A stretch of DNA of 64,000 nt, taken from Aquabacter sediminis. GTDB lineage: Bacteria > Pseudomonadota > Alphaproteobacteria > Rhizobiales > Xanthobacteraceae. Position numbers and translations under genes: made by a program. The notes below the pieces were generated by a model that was given only the letters and a program-made list of their open reading frames with translations, was not told the origin of the DNA and made no database searches. Positions within the stretch are counted from its first letter, which is position 1; the number at the start of each line of letters is the position of its first letter. Shown here in pieces: positions 28,952 through 36,732 of this stretch. The stretch lies in contig NZ_JARBFX010000007.1 in NCBI RefSeq assembly GCF_028863665.1, positions 62,001-126,000 of the forward strand, written 5' to 3'.

Positions 28952-29794
28952 TCAGGCCGCCACCGCCCGCGCCGACCGTTCCCGCTGGATCACTTCCGAG
29001 GCGAGCCGCAGATAGGCCTGCGAACCCGCGCATTTCAGGTCATAGAGCAAGACCGGCTTGCCATAAGAGGGCGCCTCCGAGACGCGCACATTGCGCGGGA
29101 TCACCGTCTGGTAGACCTTGTCGCCCATGAATTGCCGGACATCCTGCATCACCTGGTCGGACAGGTTGTTGCGGGCATCATACATGGTCAGCACGATGCC
29201 GTGGATGATCAGGTCCGGATTGAGCGCGCCGCGCACCTGCTCCACGGTCTTCAGCAATTGGGACAGGCCCTCCAGGGCGAAGAATTCGCACTGGAGCGGC
29301 ACCAATATGGCGTGCGCCGCCGCCATGGCGTTCACCGTGATGAGCGACAAGGAGGGCGGGCAGTCGATCAGCACATAGGAAAAGCGCGGACCGTTGGCAT
29401 CCTCGGCCAGCGCCTTGAGGGCATTGCGCAGGCGGAAGGCGCGGTCGCGCTCGCTGGCGATTTCCAGTTCGAGGCCGGACAGGTCCAGCGTGGAGGGCGC
29501 CACATAAAGCGAGGGCACGCCGGTTTCCTGCACCGTCTCGCGCAAGGTGGCTTCGCCGCACAAGACATCATAGGTGGACAGGCGCCGGCGCGAGCGCTCG
29601 ATGCCGAGGCCCGTGGAGGCGTTGCCCTGGGGGTCCAGGTCCACCACCAGCACGGTCTCGCCGATGGCGGCAAGGGCGGTGCCCAGATTGATGGCGGTTG
29701 TCGTCTTGCCCACCCCGCCCTTCTGGTTGGCGAGGGCGAGAATGCGCGGCGTGACGCCTCCGGTGATGGGGGCGGTGGACGGATGATCAGTCAT
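28952..29794 (-). CDS. parA: Chromosome partitioning ATPase ParA
   Basis: 280 residues. Deviant Walker [16 protein letters not shown], Walker A' [17 protein letters not shown] and Walker [15 protein letters not shown]. It forms the nucleoid-bound ATPase gradient that moves ParB-parS complexes. ATG 29794 lies inside the end of rsmG (8-nt overlap). Confidence 0.97.
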   Translation of the reverse strand: MTDHPSTAPITGGVTPRILALANQKGGVGKTTTAINLGTALAAIGETVLVVDLDPQGNASTGLGIERSRRRLSTYDVLCGEATLRETVQETGVPSLYVAPSTLDLSGLELEIASERDRAFRLRNALKALAEDANGPRFSYVLIDCPPSLSLITVNAMAAAHAILVPLQCEFFALEGLSQLLKTVEQVRGALNPDLIIHGIVLTMYDARNNLSDQVMQDVRQFMGDKVYQTVIPRNVRVSEAPSYGKPVLLYDLKCAGSQAYLRLASEVIQRERSARAVAA

Positions 29795-30497
29795 GTGGCG
29801 CGTTTCCGCGTGATGCCGCCCCGGCGGCCGAACTGGCGGATGGGGGCGTAGAGGCCGCTTTCTCCAGATGCCGGACCAGGAGGATTCGTCCCTCGGACTC
29901 GACCCGGCTCGGCTGGAGCTCGACGTCGAGTGTCCAGTCTTTGCGCGCCTCGGTCAATTCACGCTCCCAATCCCGGCCCTTGGGAAACAAGCCCACGGCC
30001 CCAGCGGCAAAAAAGGGCTCGGACAGGTCCAACAGCTTGGGCAAGGGGGCGAGCGCGCGGGCGGAGACCACCTGGCAGCCGGGCGCAAGCGCCTGCGCCA
30101 CCTTCTCAATCCGCTGCGGATGGACGGTGACGGGCAGGTCCGCCTGGCGGCTGGCTTCCCGCAGGAAGGCGGCCTTGCGAGTGTCGCTCTCCACCAGCTC
30201 CACATGGGCATTGACCCGCTCGGCGAGCACCGCTGCGACCACAAGGCCGGGGAATCCGCCCCCCGAACCCAGGTCCGTCCAGGCGGAAATGGAGGACGGA
30301 ACAAGGGAAACGAGCTGGAGCGAATCGGCGATGTGGCGGCGCCACAGGTCCGGCAGCGAGGCGGGCGCGACCAGATTTATCGTTTTCTGCCATTTGGTTA
30401 GCAGGTCGGCGAGGATGTCGAGCCGGGCCAATGTTTCACGTGAAACGCTCCCCGCCACCTCGTCCCGCCCGCTCAAAACCCGCTCTTTGGCCACCAT
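29787..30497 (-). CDS. rsmG: 16S rRNA (guanine-N7) methyltransferase RsmG
   Basis: 236 residues. [16 protein letters not shown] is the SAM loop, followed by [16 protein letters not shown] and [16 protein letters not shown]. It methylates G527 of 16S rRNA. The N-terminal VSRET peptide is encoded by a parS site lying inside the gene (30432-30447), a feature shared by many alphaproteobacterial rsmG genes. The C-terminus is somewhat extended and Ala/Ser-rich. Confidence 0.95.
   Translation of the reverse strand: MVAKERVLSGRDEVAGSVSRETLARLDILADLLTKWQKTINLVAPASLPDLWRRHIADSLQLVSLVPSSISAWTDLGSGGGFPGLVVAAVLAERVNAHVELVESDTRKAAFLREASRQADLPVTVHPQRIEKVAQALAPGCQVVSARALAPLPKLLDLSEPFFAAGAVGLFPKGRDWERELTEARKDWTLDVELQPSRVESEGRILLVRHLEKAASTPPSASSAAGAASRGNAPHD
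30432..30447. other. parS site within rsmG
   Basis: TGTTTCACGTGAAACG on the plus strand: 15 of 16 positions match the palindromic parS core found at three further places in this window. It is embedded in rsmG codons for VSRET. Confidence 0.85.
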
Positions 30498-30565
30498 GAC
30501 ATGCTCCGAACTGGGTCGGAGGATCGCAGATCACGGCTTAAAGATCGACCCTCCGCGCCCTTGTT

Positions 30566-30587
30566 CCTCCGCGCTGCCGCGCGGAGG
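30566..30587 (-). terminator. Hairpin between mnmG and rsmG
   Basis: CCTCCGCGC and GCGCGGAGG form a 9-bp stem with a 4-nt TGCC loop, 42 nt after the mnmG stop. On the minus strand it is followed only by AACAAGG, so termination would be partial or Rho-assisted. It may also be an RNA-processing signal in a continuous transcript. Confidence 0.4.
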
Positions 30588-30628
30588 CCAGCTAACGGTT
30601 ACCGTCCCCAGGATTCACACAAGAGGTC

Positions 30629-32497
30629 CTACCCCTCCACCGCCCGGGCGCCCGCGCCTTGGCGGCGGGCATAAGTGACGAGCAGAGCGAGCGCCGCCGG
30701 CGTCATGCCTTCCATGCGCCCCGCCTGCCCCACCGTGCGGGGGCGGACGCGGGCGAGCTTCTGCTTCAGCTCGTTGGAAAGGCCCGGCAGGTCGGCATAG
30801 GTCAGGTCATCGGGCAGGATCAGGCTCTCGTCGCGGCGCAGCGTGGCGATGTCCGCCGCCTGCCGGTCCAGATAAACCGCATATTTGGCGTCGGTCTCCA
30901 ATTGCGCGGCGATGGGCGCGGGGATGGCGGCGAGTTCCGGCCAGATGCGGGCCAGGCGCGCCAGATCCGTGTCGGGATAGGCGAGCAGGTCGAAGGCGGT
31001 GCGCCGCTGGCCGTCCTTGTTGAGGACGAGGCCATGGGCCGCCGCTTCGTTGGGGGTGAGCGACAAGGAAAGGGCCTGCGCCCGCGCCGCCTCCAGCGCC
31101 GCCATGCGGGCCTCGAACACCGCGCGGCGCTTTTCCCCCACCAGACCCAGCGCCAGCCCGCGCGGGGTGAGGCGCTGATCCGCATTGTCGGCGCGGAGCG
31201 TCAGGCGATATTCGGCCCGCGAGGTGAACATGCGATAGGGCTCGGTCACGCCGCGGGTGACGAGATCATCCACCATAACGCCCAGATACCCTTCCGCCCG
31301 GTCGATCACGATCCCCTCCCCGCCCCCGGCGCGGCGGGCGGCGTTGAGGCCGGCGATGAGCCCCTGGGCGGCGGCTTCCTCATAGCCGGTGGTGCCGTTG
31401 ATCTGCCCGGCCAGGAACAGGCCGGGCGCGCGCTTCACCTCCAGGGTGGCGGCAAGCTCGCGCGGGTCCACATGGTCATATTCGATGGCATAGCCAGGCC
31501 GCTTCACCCGCACCTTTTCCAGGCCCGGAATGGTGGCGAGGAACAGATGCTGTACCTCCTCTGGCAAGGAGGTGGACATGCCGTTGGGATAGATGGTGTC
31601 GTCGTCCAGGCCCTCCGGCTCCAGGAAGATCTGGTGGCCGTCCCGATCGCCGAAGCGCACCACCTTGTCCTCGATGGAGGGGCAATAACGGGGCCCGGTG
31701 CTTTCGATGCGGCCGGAATACATGGCCGAGCGGGAAAGATTGGCGCGGATCACGTCATGGGTGGCGGTGGTGGTGCGGGTGATGCCGCATTCCACCTGGG
31801 GATTGGGCAGATGGGTTGTGAGAGCGGAGAAGGGCTCCGGGTCTTCGTCCCCCGGCTGCATGTCCAGGCTCGCCCAGTCGATGGTCGTGCCGTCGAGACG
31901 GGGCGGCGTGCCGGTCTTGAGCCGGCCAAGGGTTAAGCCCAGCCGCGCCAGAGCGTGGGACAGACCCAGCGCCGGCTTCTCGCCGATGCGGCCAGCGGGA
32001 ATCTGCACCTCGCCCATATGAATGAGGCCATTGAGGAAGGTGCCGGTGGTCAGCACCACCGCCCCGCAGGAATAGCTGCGTCCATCCCCCAGGATGAGGC
32101 CGGTGACGCGGCCCTCGGTGACAACGAGGTCGTCCGCCTCCCCTTCCAGGATGGTGAGGTTCGCTTCCTCGGCGAGCGCCGCCTGCATGGCGCGGGCGTA
32201 GAGCTTGCGGTCCGCCTGGGCGCGGGGGCCGCGCACGGCCGGGCCCTTGCGGCGGTTCAACAGGCGGAATTGGATGCCGCCTTGGTCTGCCACCCGGCCC
32301 ATCAGGCCGTCCAGCGCATCCACCTCGCGCACCAGATGCCCCTTGCCGAGGCCGCCAATGGCCGGATTGCAGGACATGGCGCCGATGGTGGCGGCGGTAT
32401 GGGTGACCAGTGCCGTGCGCGCGCCGAGCCGCGCGGCCGCCGCCGCTGCCTCGCACCCCGCATGGCCGCCGCCCACCACCATCACGTCGAACATCAT
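30629..32497 (-). CDS. mnmG: tRNA uridine-34 carboxymethylaminomethyl synthesis enzyme MnmG
   Basis: 622 residues from ATG 32497 ([18 protein letters not shown]), chosen because GGGAG sits 5 nt upstream; ATG 32509 would add MGAA. FAD-binding [32 protein letters not shown] and [15 protein letters not shown] are family hallmarks. The C-terminal helical domain that binds MnmE is intact, ending in [14 protein letters not shown]. In most alphaproteobacteria its MnmE partner is adjacent; here a 4.2-kb island separates them. Confidence 0.96.
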   Translation of the reverse strand: MMFDVMVVGGGHAGCEAAAAAARLGARTALVTHTAATIGAMSCNPAIGGLGKGHLVREVDALDGLMGRVADQGGIQFRLLNRRKGPAVRGPRAQADRKLYARAMQAALAEEANLTILEGEADDLVVTEGRVTGLILGDGRSYSCGAVVLTTGTFLNGLIHMGEVQIPAGRIGEKPALGLSHALARLGLTLGRLKTGTPPRLDGTTIDWASLDMQPGDEDPEPFSALTTHLPNPQVECGITRTTTATHDVIRANLSRSAMYSGRIESTGPRYCPSIEDKVVRFGDRDGHQIFLEPEGLDDDTIYPNGMSTSLPEEVQHLFLATIPGLEKVRVKRPGYAIEYDHVDPRELAATLEVKRAPGLFLAGQINGTTGYEEAAAQGLIAGLNAARRAGGGEGIVIDRAEGYLGVMVDDLVTRGVTEPYRMFTSRAEYRLTLRADNADQRLTPRGLALGLVGEKRRAVFEARMAALEAARAQALSLSLTPNEAAAHGLVLNKDGQRRTAFDLLAYPDTDLARLARIWPELAAIPAPIAAQLETDAKYAVYLDRQAADIATLRRDESLILPDDLTYADLPGLSNELKQKLARVRPRTVGQAGRMEGMTPAALALLVTYARRQGAGARAVEG

Positions 32498-32927
32498 CGC
32501 AGCTCCCATGGAGCGCCGTCCCTTCCGCCATCCGCCACGCGCCGCGCCTTGGGGCGCATGGCTTTTCATCGCTTGCGGGAGGAGGAAACCCAGTTTCGCG
32601 GCGGGGTCAAGGCAGCATTCGCCATTGGGGGTGCGGGAGGAACTCGTTGGGCGCCCCCCCAACGCATGGGCAGAGCACCACTGAAAGATTTCATAACAAA
32701 CATAGGTGGTGAACAAGATGAGCCGATTAGGTCATCGCCGGCTTCCTAACCGAACCTTCTACCAGACGGTTCATTTTGGCGAAATCGTAAGTCTCCGAAA
32801 GAAGACTTCTTGCCTTCTCCATGCTTTTGTCTTGAGAGCGTTGGGAAGTTGCCGCATTCTGGCGCGACAAGACCGGCCATTCGATCAGGCGCCAGCGAAC
32901 CGGCGCCCCAAGCTGGAGACGGCGACC
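32498..32927. other. 430-nt divergent region between mnmG and the peptide cluster
   Basis: No convincing gene. The right half is visibly richer in A/T than the surroundings. Structures seen: a hairpin CGTTGGG-CGCCCC-CCCAACG at 32645-32664, and an inverted repeat AAGTCT-N8-AGACTT at 32789-32808. A weak promoter-like pair TTGAGA-N17-CATTCT lies at 32832-32860, about 70 nt before the first peptide gene. The reading frame of that gene is open upstream to 32706 but lacks a credible start. Confidence 0.4.
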
Positions 32928-33146
32928 ATGACCACCGATCCCGATCCCAAGGCCCTCTCCGCGCAGGGCGCCCCGGATGCTCAGACAGACACCGAAGCTG
33001 CGTCCGACGCCCGCCCCCTCACCACCGAGGAAGGGGCGGACGTGGCCGGTGGCTTTCCCATCAACCCGAAGGTTTTTCCCGAGGCCCAGCGCGCCACCAT
33101 CATGCGCCTGAATGGGTGGGACGCGGACCACGGGAAGAAGAAATAG
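32928..33146 (+). CDS. Putative double-glycine-leader peptide A (divergent member)
   Basis: 72 residues, ATG 32928 with CTGGAGA 8 nt upstream. An acidic Asp/Ala/Thr-rich N-terminus leads to PLTTEEGADVAGG (residues 30-42). This resembles the leaders cut after Gly-Gly by peptidase-containing exporters, and the same 13-residue block recurs in the next three genes. The predicted 30-residue core after Gly42 is basic at its end (GWDADHGKKK) and lacks the W-F-x-N-L-F tail of its neighbours. It has no Cys, so no disulfide or lanthionine bridges can form. Function unknown; an exported peptide or bacteriocin-like product is inferred. Confidence 0.65.
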   Translation: MTTDPDPKALSAQGAPDAQTDTEAASDARPLTTEEGADVAGGFPINPKVFPEAQRATIMRLNGWDADHGKKK

Positions 33147-33234
33147 CCGCCTCATGACCGGGCTCTTCAGCTGAGCCATCCCTCGTGCCGGACACGCGAT
33201 CGCAATCGCCCGCCTAGTTCTGAAGGAAACAGCC

Positions 33235-33441
33235 ATGACCGAACCTGCACAGGCCCGCCCTCCCTTCCCCGGGGGACCCAACGCGGCAGCCCACGCGACC
33301 CCACTCTCGTCAGAGCAGCAGGAACGTGTGTTCGCCGGCAACGTCATTTGGGGCTGGACCGCCGAGCAGGCCCAGAAGGCGGCGCGCGAGCGCGAAGAGA
33401 GATGGCAGAACATCAAGAACTGGTTCAGCAACCTGTTCTGA
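33235..33441 (+). CDS. Putative double-glycine-type-leader peptide B with WFSNLF tail
   Basis: 68 residues, with AAGGAAA 6 nt before ATG 33235. The leader block PLSSEQQERVFAG (23-35) ends in Ala-Gly rather than Gly-Gly, a tolerated variant in such leaders. The predicted 33-residue core has a tryptophan-containing start (NVIWGW), a highly charged helical middle and the tail RWQNIKNWFSNLF shared with peptides C and D. No Cys. Encoded 88 nt after peptide A on the same strand. Export and activity are inferred. Confidence 0.7.
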   Translation: MTEPAQARPPFPGGPNAAAHATPLSSEQQERVFAGNVIWGWTAEQAQKAAREREERWQNIKNWFSNLF

Positions 33442-33514
33442 GCCCGATCCCCCCTGCGCCGTCGACCGCTGCACCGCAAGCCCTGGCGCGCGCCTCATGC
33501 CCCGGAGACATTCC

Positions 33515-33715
33515 ATGACCAACTCCCCCAACCGCGCCTCCAGCCCCTCCCCCGCCCGGCCCTTGACCTCCAGCCAGGAGGAACAGGTGGCGGGCGGCGT
33601 GCTCATCAATCACGGCCCCCGCACCCCCGAGCAGCGGGAGCGCGACAAGGAAAACCGGCAGGAGATGCAGGGCACCTGGCAAGGCATCAAGACCTGGTTC
33701 GGCAACCTGTTCTGA
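33515..33715 (+). CDS. Putative double-glycine-leader peptide C with WFGNLF tail
   Basis: 66 residues, ATG 33515 with CCGGAGA upstream. A Ser/Pro-rich N-terminus precedes leader block PLTSSQEEQVAGG (16-28). The predicted 38-residue core is VLINHGPRTPEQ, then a charged helix, then TWQGIKTWFGNLF. A longer in-frame extension upstream runs through peptide B out of frame and is rejected. The DNA just after the stop is closely repeated after peptide D, indicating tandem duplication. Confidence 0.72.
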   Translation: MTNSPNRASSPSPARPLTSSQEEQVAGGVLINHGPRTPEQRERDKENRQEMQGTWQGIKTWFGNLF

Positions 33716-33779
33716 GAATCGGCCTCACAGCTTGCGCATCGACCCGCGATTTGCCCCCCATAGCAAAGGACGACGTGGC

Positions 33780-33968
33780 ATGGCCAAGGCGACATCTACC
33801 CCAAATGAGACCGGACAGAATTATCCGCTGACCGCCGAGCAGGAGGACCAGGTGTCCGGCGGGCACCGACCGGCCAATCCGGTGGTGCTGGAGCAATGGA
33901 AGAAAGACCAACGCCGGAAGCAGGAGAATTGGGAGAGCGTCAAGAACTGGTTCAAGAATCTTTTCTGA
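33780..33968 (+). CDS. Putative double-glycine-leader peptide D with WFKNLF tail
   Basis: 62 residues, ATG 33780 with AAAGGA about 9 nt upstream. Leader block PLTAEQEDQVSGG (16-28) is the best match to a canonical GG leader. The 34-residue predicted core is strongly basic overall (net about +4) and ends NWESVKNWFKNLF. The core would form an amphipathic helix with an aromatic C-terminal face, as in membrane-active peptides. Last of the four tandem genes, 154 nt before the membrane fusion protein gene. Confidence 0.72.
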   Translation: MAKATSTPNETGQNYPLTAEQEDQVSGGHRPANPVVLEQWKKDQRRKQENWESVKNWFKNLF

Positions 33969-34122
33969 TTATCGGCATCACAGCCTGCGCCCCACCCCGC
34001 GCCGAGAGCGCCTGCCCCGTTCCTGAAGCGCGCCTGCCCACACGGTGGCCGCGCCGTGGACGGCTGCCCCTTACCGCCCTAGAGTCCGGCCAGCCGGACC
34101 TGCGGGTCGGTGATGGGGGCAA

Positions 34123-35343
34123 ATGATGAAGAGCGGCATGGATTTGCGCGTGCGGAGCCTACCGCGCGCGGGGGGAGAGAGGGTTCCGGCCCGACAGACG
34201 TCACGCGGCACGGCGCCCGCCACACGGTCGGCTGCGTACCTGGCGCTCGGCGCGCTCCTGGCGCTGGGCCCCGCGGCCAACGTCCTCTGCAGCGGGACGG
34301 CGGCCGCGCAGGAAAAAGCAGCCCCTCCCCCCGCCACGTCCCCCATCAGCGCGCGCGGCATCTTCCTGCCTGACGCGCCCTTGCGCGATCTGGTGCGCCC
34401 CATCTTCGCCATCGACACCGGCCTCGTGGACGAGATCCGCGTGGAAATGGACGATATGGTGAAGAAGGACCAGGTGCTGCTGACCCTGCGCTCACCCGAT
34501 CTGGAGCGCAGGATTTCCGCCGCCCGCAGCATCGTCAGCCAGCGGCAGGCGCATCTGCGCATCATCACGCAGGCGGTGGAGGAACTGGACGCCGCAGTCC
34601 GCCAGGCGGAAAGCACGCGCCGCACCCAGGTGGAAGAGGCGCTTGCCATCCTGCGCAAGCAGAAGGAGGAGTTCGCGGCCTTCGTGGACGCGCGCAACAA
34701 GCTGCTCGCCAAGGGCCACGAGACCAACCTCTCCAATTATGAGTTCCGCTCCCGCTACGACCAGATGATCCTGGACATCAACCGCCTCCAGGTGGATCTG
34801 GCGGATAGCCAGATGAAGACGGCGGATGCCCGGGAGGGCCATGTGCTCGACCTGGTGCGCGCCCGCGACCAGGTGGACGAGCAAGCCTCCCGCCTCGCGA
34901 CGCTGGAGCGGCAGTATGAGGAGATGAAGGAGGTCCGCGCGCCGCGTGATGGGCAGGTGAACTCTATCTATGTGTCCATTGGGGCTTCGATCACCCCCCG
35001 CGACGTGCTGATGACCCTCTCCAACACAGCGCCCACCTTGAATGTCTTTGCACTGGTGGATGCGCAGGACGCCCCCCTCGTGCGCCCCGGCATGACCGCC
35101 CAGATCACCCCTGCCCACGCCCACCTGCCCGCCCCGCTCAAGGCAACGGTGAGCTATGTCTCGACCACGCCCGTGGCCCGCAAGGAGATCGAGGCGATCC
35201 TCTTCGATCCGGACCTCACCGCTTTTCTCACCGAGGGCCGCACCGTCTTTCTGGTGGTGCTGCGACCTGAACCGGCGGTGACGCCGACGGCCAATGACGC
35301 TATTCGGTCCGGCGTCGTGGCGCGGGTGACATTTAGCCGGTAA
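34123..35343 (+). CDS. HlyD-type membrane fusion protein resembling NHLP peptide-export adaptors
   Basis: 406 residues, ATG 34123 after GGGGGC. A basic N-terminus and a hydrophobic segment (about 38-60, AYLALGALLALGPAANVLC) form a signal anchor or a signal peptide with AAA-Q cleavage. Lipoyl half IDTGLVDEIRVEMDDMVKKDQVLLTL, a long coiled-coil hairpin (about 120-265) and second half EVRAPRDGQVNSIYVSIGASI follow. Then comes RPGMTAQITPA...ATVSYVSTTPVARKEIEAIL, recalling the C-terminal domain of NHLP bacteriocin-system secretion proteins. It lies downstream of the four leader peptides on the same strand. No ABC/peptidase partner is present here, so it would need one encoded elsewhere. Confidence 0.78.
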   Translation: MMKSGMDLRVRSLPRAGGERVPARQTSRGTAPATRSAAYLALGALLALGPAANVLCSGTAAAQEKAAPPPATSPISARGIFLPDAPLRDLVRPIFAIDTGLVDEIRVEMDDMVKKDQVLLTLRSPDLERRISAARSIVSQRQAHLRIITQAVEELDAAVRQAESTRRTQVEEALAILRKQKEEFAAFVDARNKLLAKGHETNLSNYEFRSRYDQMILDINRLQVDLADSQMKTADAREGHVLDLVRARDQVDEQASRLATLERQYEEMKEVRAPRDGQVNSIYVSIGASITPRDVLMTLSNTAPTLNVFALVDAQDAPLVRPGMTAQITPAHAHLPAPLKATVSYVSTTPVARKEIEAILFDPDLTAFLTEGRTVFLVVLRPEPAVTPTANDAIRSGVVARVTFSR

Positions 35344-35387
35344 GCGGTCGGCATGCTCGGTGGCCGAGCCTCGCAGTGCGGGGCGGA

Positions 35388-35403
35388 TGTTTCACGTGAA
35401 ACA
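35388..35403. other. parS site
   Basis: Perfect 16-bp palindrome TGTTTCACGTGAAACA in the gap after the membrane fusion protein gene, 45 nt past its stop. Identical to the two copies near 36.7 kb. Confidence 0.92.
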
Positions 35404-35420
35404 TTGGCGCGCCAGCGCGC

Positions 35421-35451
35421 AAAAAAAGGGCCGGTCCCAGCCGGCCCTTTT
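35421..35451. terminator. Bidirectional Rho-independent terminator
   Basis: AAAAGGGCCGG and CCGGCCCTTTT pair over 11 bp around TCCCAG, with A-run and T-run flanks, between convergent genes (membrane fusion protein, rightward; acyltransferase, leftward). It can terminate both. Confidence 0.85.
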
Positions 35452-35470
35452 CTGCAGTCCTTCGGCACCT

Positions 35471-36559
35471 CTATTCGGCTGGCACCACCCGCGACCGACC
35501 GAAGGTGAACCGTCGCCCGAACCGCTGGCCGGGCTGCTCCACCAGGAAGAAGGTCAGGCTCGCCAGCGCCACCGTCCCGGCGAGGATGAGCGCCGCCTTG
35601 GGCAGCGCCGCCGCCGGCAGGAGACCAGACGCCCCCAGCACCCCGATCACGGCGGGATGGCCGAGATAGATGGAAAAGCTGATGAGGCCCAGATACTGCG
35701 CCACCGCATTCCCCAGCAGCGCATTCATCACCACGGACCGCCGGCTGCCCAGCGTGACCCAGGCGAAAGCCGCCAGCGAATAGGCCAGGAACTCGGCCTT
35801 CAGCGCGCCGGCCTGCACGCCGGGAATGAAGGCCACGGCCACCAGGGCTGCCAGGCCGCCCACCAGCGCCGCATCCCCCGCCCAGCCCGGGGCCTTCACC
35901 ACCTCCCGCAGGCGGAAGGCGGCCAGGCCCAGCGCGAAGCAGAAGGCATAAGGGATCGGACTCCAGATGAAGGCGAGGCCCGCATAGTCCCGCGGCACCG
36001 GCAGCCAATTCAAGTGCGACAGACCCAGCCGATAGAGGGCGAACCCCGCTCCCACCACCAGCGCCACCCGCAGCAGGGTCCGCGCCCAGACAAGCACCAA
36101 GGGCAGGACGAGGTAATAGACCATCTCGATGGGCAGCGACCATTCCGCCTCGATGAGCGAATTGGCGATGCGATAGTCGAGGAAGCTCAGGAAGCTCACA
36201 TGCATGAGCACGTTGTAGAGATTGGCCGGGGCGTGAAACACCGCCGCCCATCCTGACGGCGGCACGAGCCCCGCCGCAACGATGGCGATCCAGGCGTAAT
36301 AAAGCGGCGCGATGCGCCAGAAGCGCCGGCCGAGATAATCGCCATAGGAGCGCGCCGTCAGATAGGAGGCGCTGACGCTGAAGCCGGAAATGACGAAGAA
36401 GACATAGACGCCCCCGCGCCCCGCCATCTCCACCCACGCCGCCCCCGCGGGCCCCAACTCCTTCAGCCCGGCACCGCCCGCATGGAGCAGCACCACGGCC
36501 AGGGCCGCGAAGGCCCGCAGACCCGTAATGAAACGGGTCTCTCCGTAATCCTTGATCAT
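35471..36559 (-). CDS. Acyltransferase-3 family membrane protein (OafA/YrhL-like)
   Basis: 362 residues, about ten hydrophobic helices. Family opening ITGLRAFAALAVVLLHAGG with catalytic-type His, then GGVYVFFVISGFSVSASYL and RRFWRIAPLYYAWI, end in VEQPGQRFG. Such proteins O-acylate surface sugars or other periplasmic acceptors. It shares the island with the peptide genes but is transcribed toward them, so a direct link, such as acylating an exported product, is speculative. Confidence 0.9.
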   Translation of the reverse strand: MIKDYGETRFITGLRAFAALAVVLLHAGGAGLKELGPAGAAWVEMAGRGGVYVFFVISGFSVSASYLTARSYGDYLGRRFWRIAPLYYAWIAIVAAGLVPPSGWAAVFHAPANLYNVLMHVSFLSFLDYRIANSLIEAEWSLPIEMVYYLVLPLVLVWARTLLRVALVVGAGFALYRLGLSHLNWLPVPRDYAGLAFIWSPIPYAFCFALGLAAFRLREVVKAPGWAGDAALVGGLAALVAVAFIPGVQAGALKAEFLAYSLAAFAWVTLGSRRSVVMNALLGNAVAQYLGLISFSIYLGHPAVIGVLGASGLLPAAALPKAALILAGTVALASLTFFLVEQPGQRFGRRFTFGRSRVVPAE

Positions 36560-36655
36560 GTCACTCTTCCCACACCGGGGAAGAGCTTAGACCGAAACAC
36601 TTCAGAAACAGAAATCAACGTTGGGAAACGGATGTGTCATCCGCCCGCACGCGGA

Positions 36656-36671
36656 TGTTTCACGTGAAACA
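36656..36671. other. parS site
   Basis: Perfect TGTTTCACGTGAAACA palindrome between the acyltransferase start and the mnmE stop, 47 nt from the next copy. Confidence 0.92.
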
Positions 36672-36702
36672 TTCCCGGCGGCGGGAGCGAGAGGGTGCCG
36701 GA

Positions 36703-36718
36703 TGTTTCACGTGAAACA
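36703..36718. other. parS site
   Basis: Perfect TGTTTCACGTGAAACA palindrome, 15 nt from the mnmE stop codon. It pairs with the copy at 36656. Confidence 0.92.
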
Positions 36719-36732
36719 CGCACCCTGCGCTG

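Noticed and set aside
32706-32927. Upstream extension of peptide A in the same frame ([12 protein letters not shown]...)
   Set aside because: A well-placed CTGGAGA precedes ATG 32928, and the leader length then matches the sister peptides. The extension has no good ribosome site, though a separate tiny peptide cannot be excluded.
34002-34122. Possible fifth peptide gene between peptide D and the adaptor
   Set aside because: No frame contains the leader block or the WFxNLF tail.
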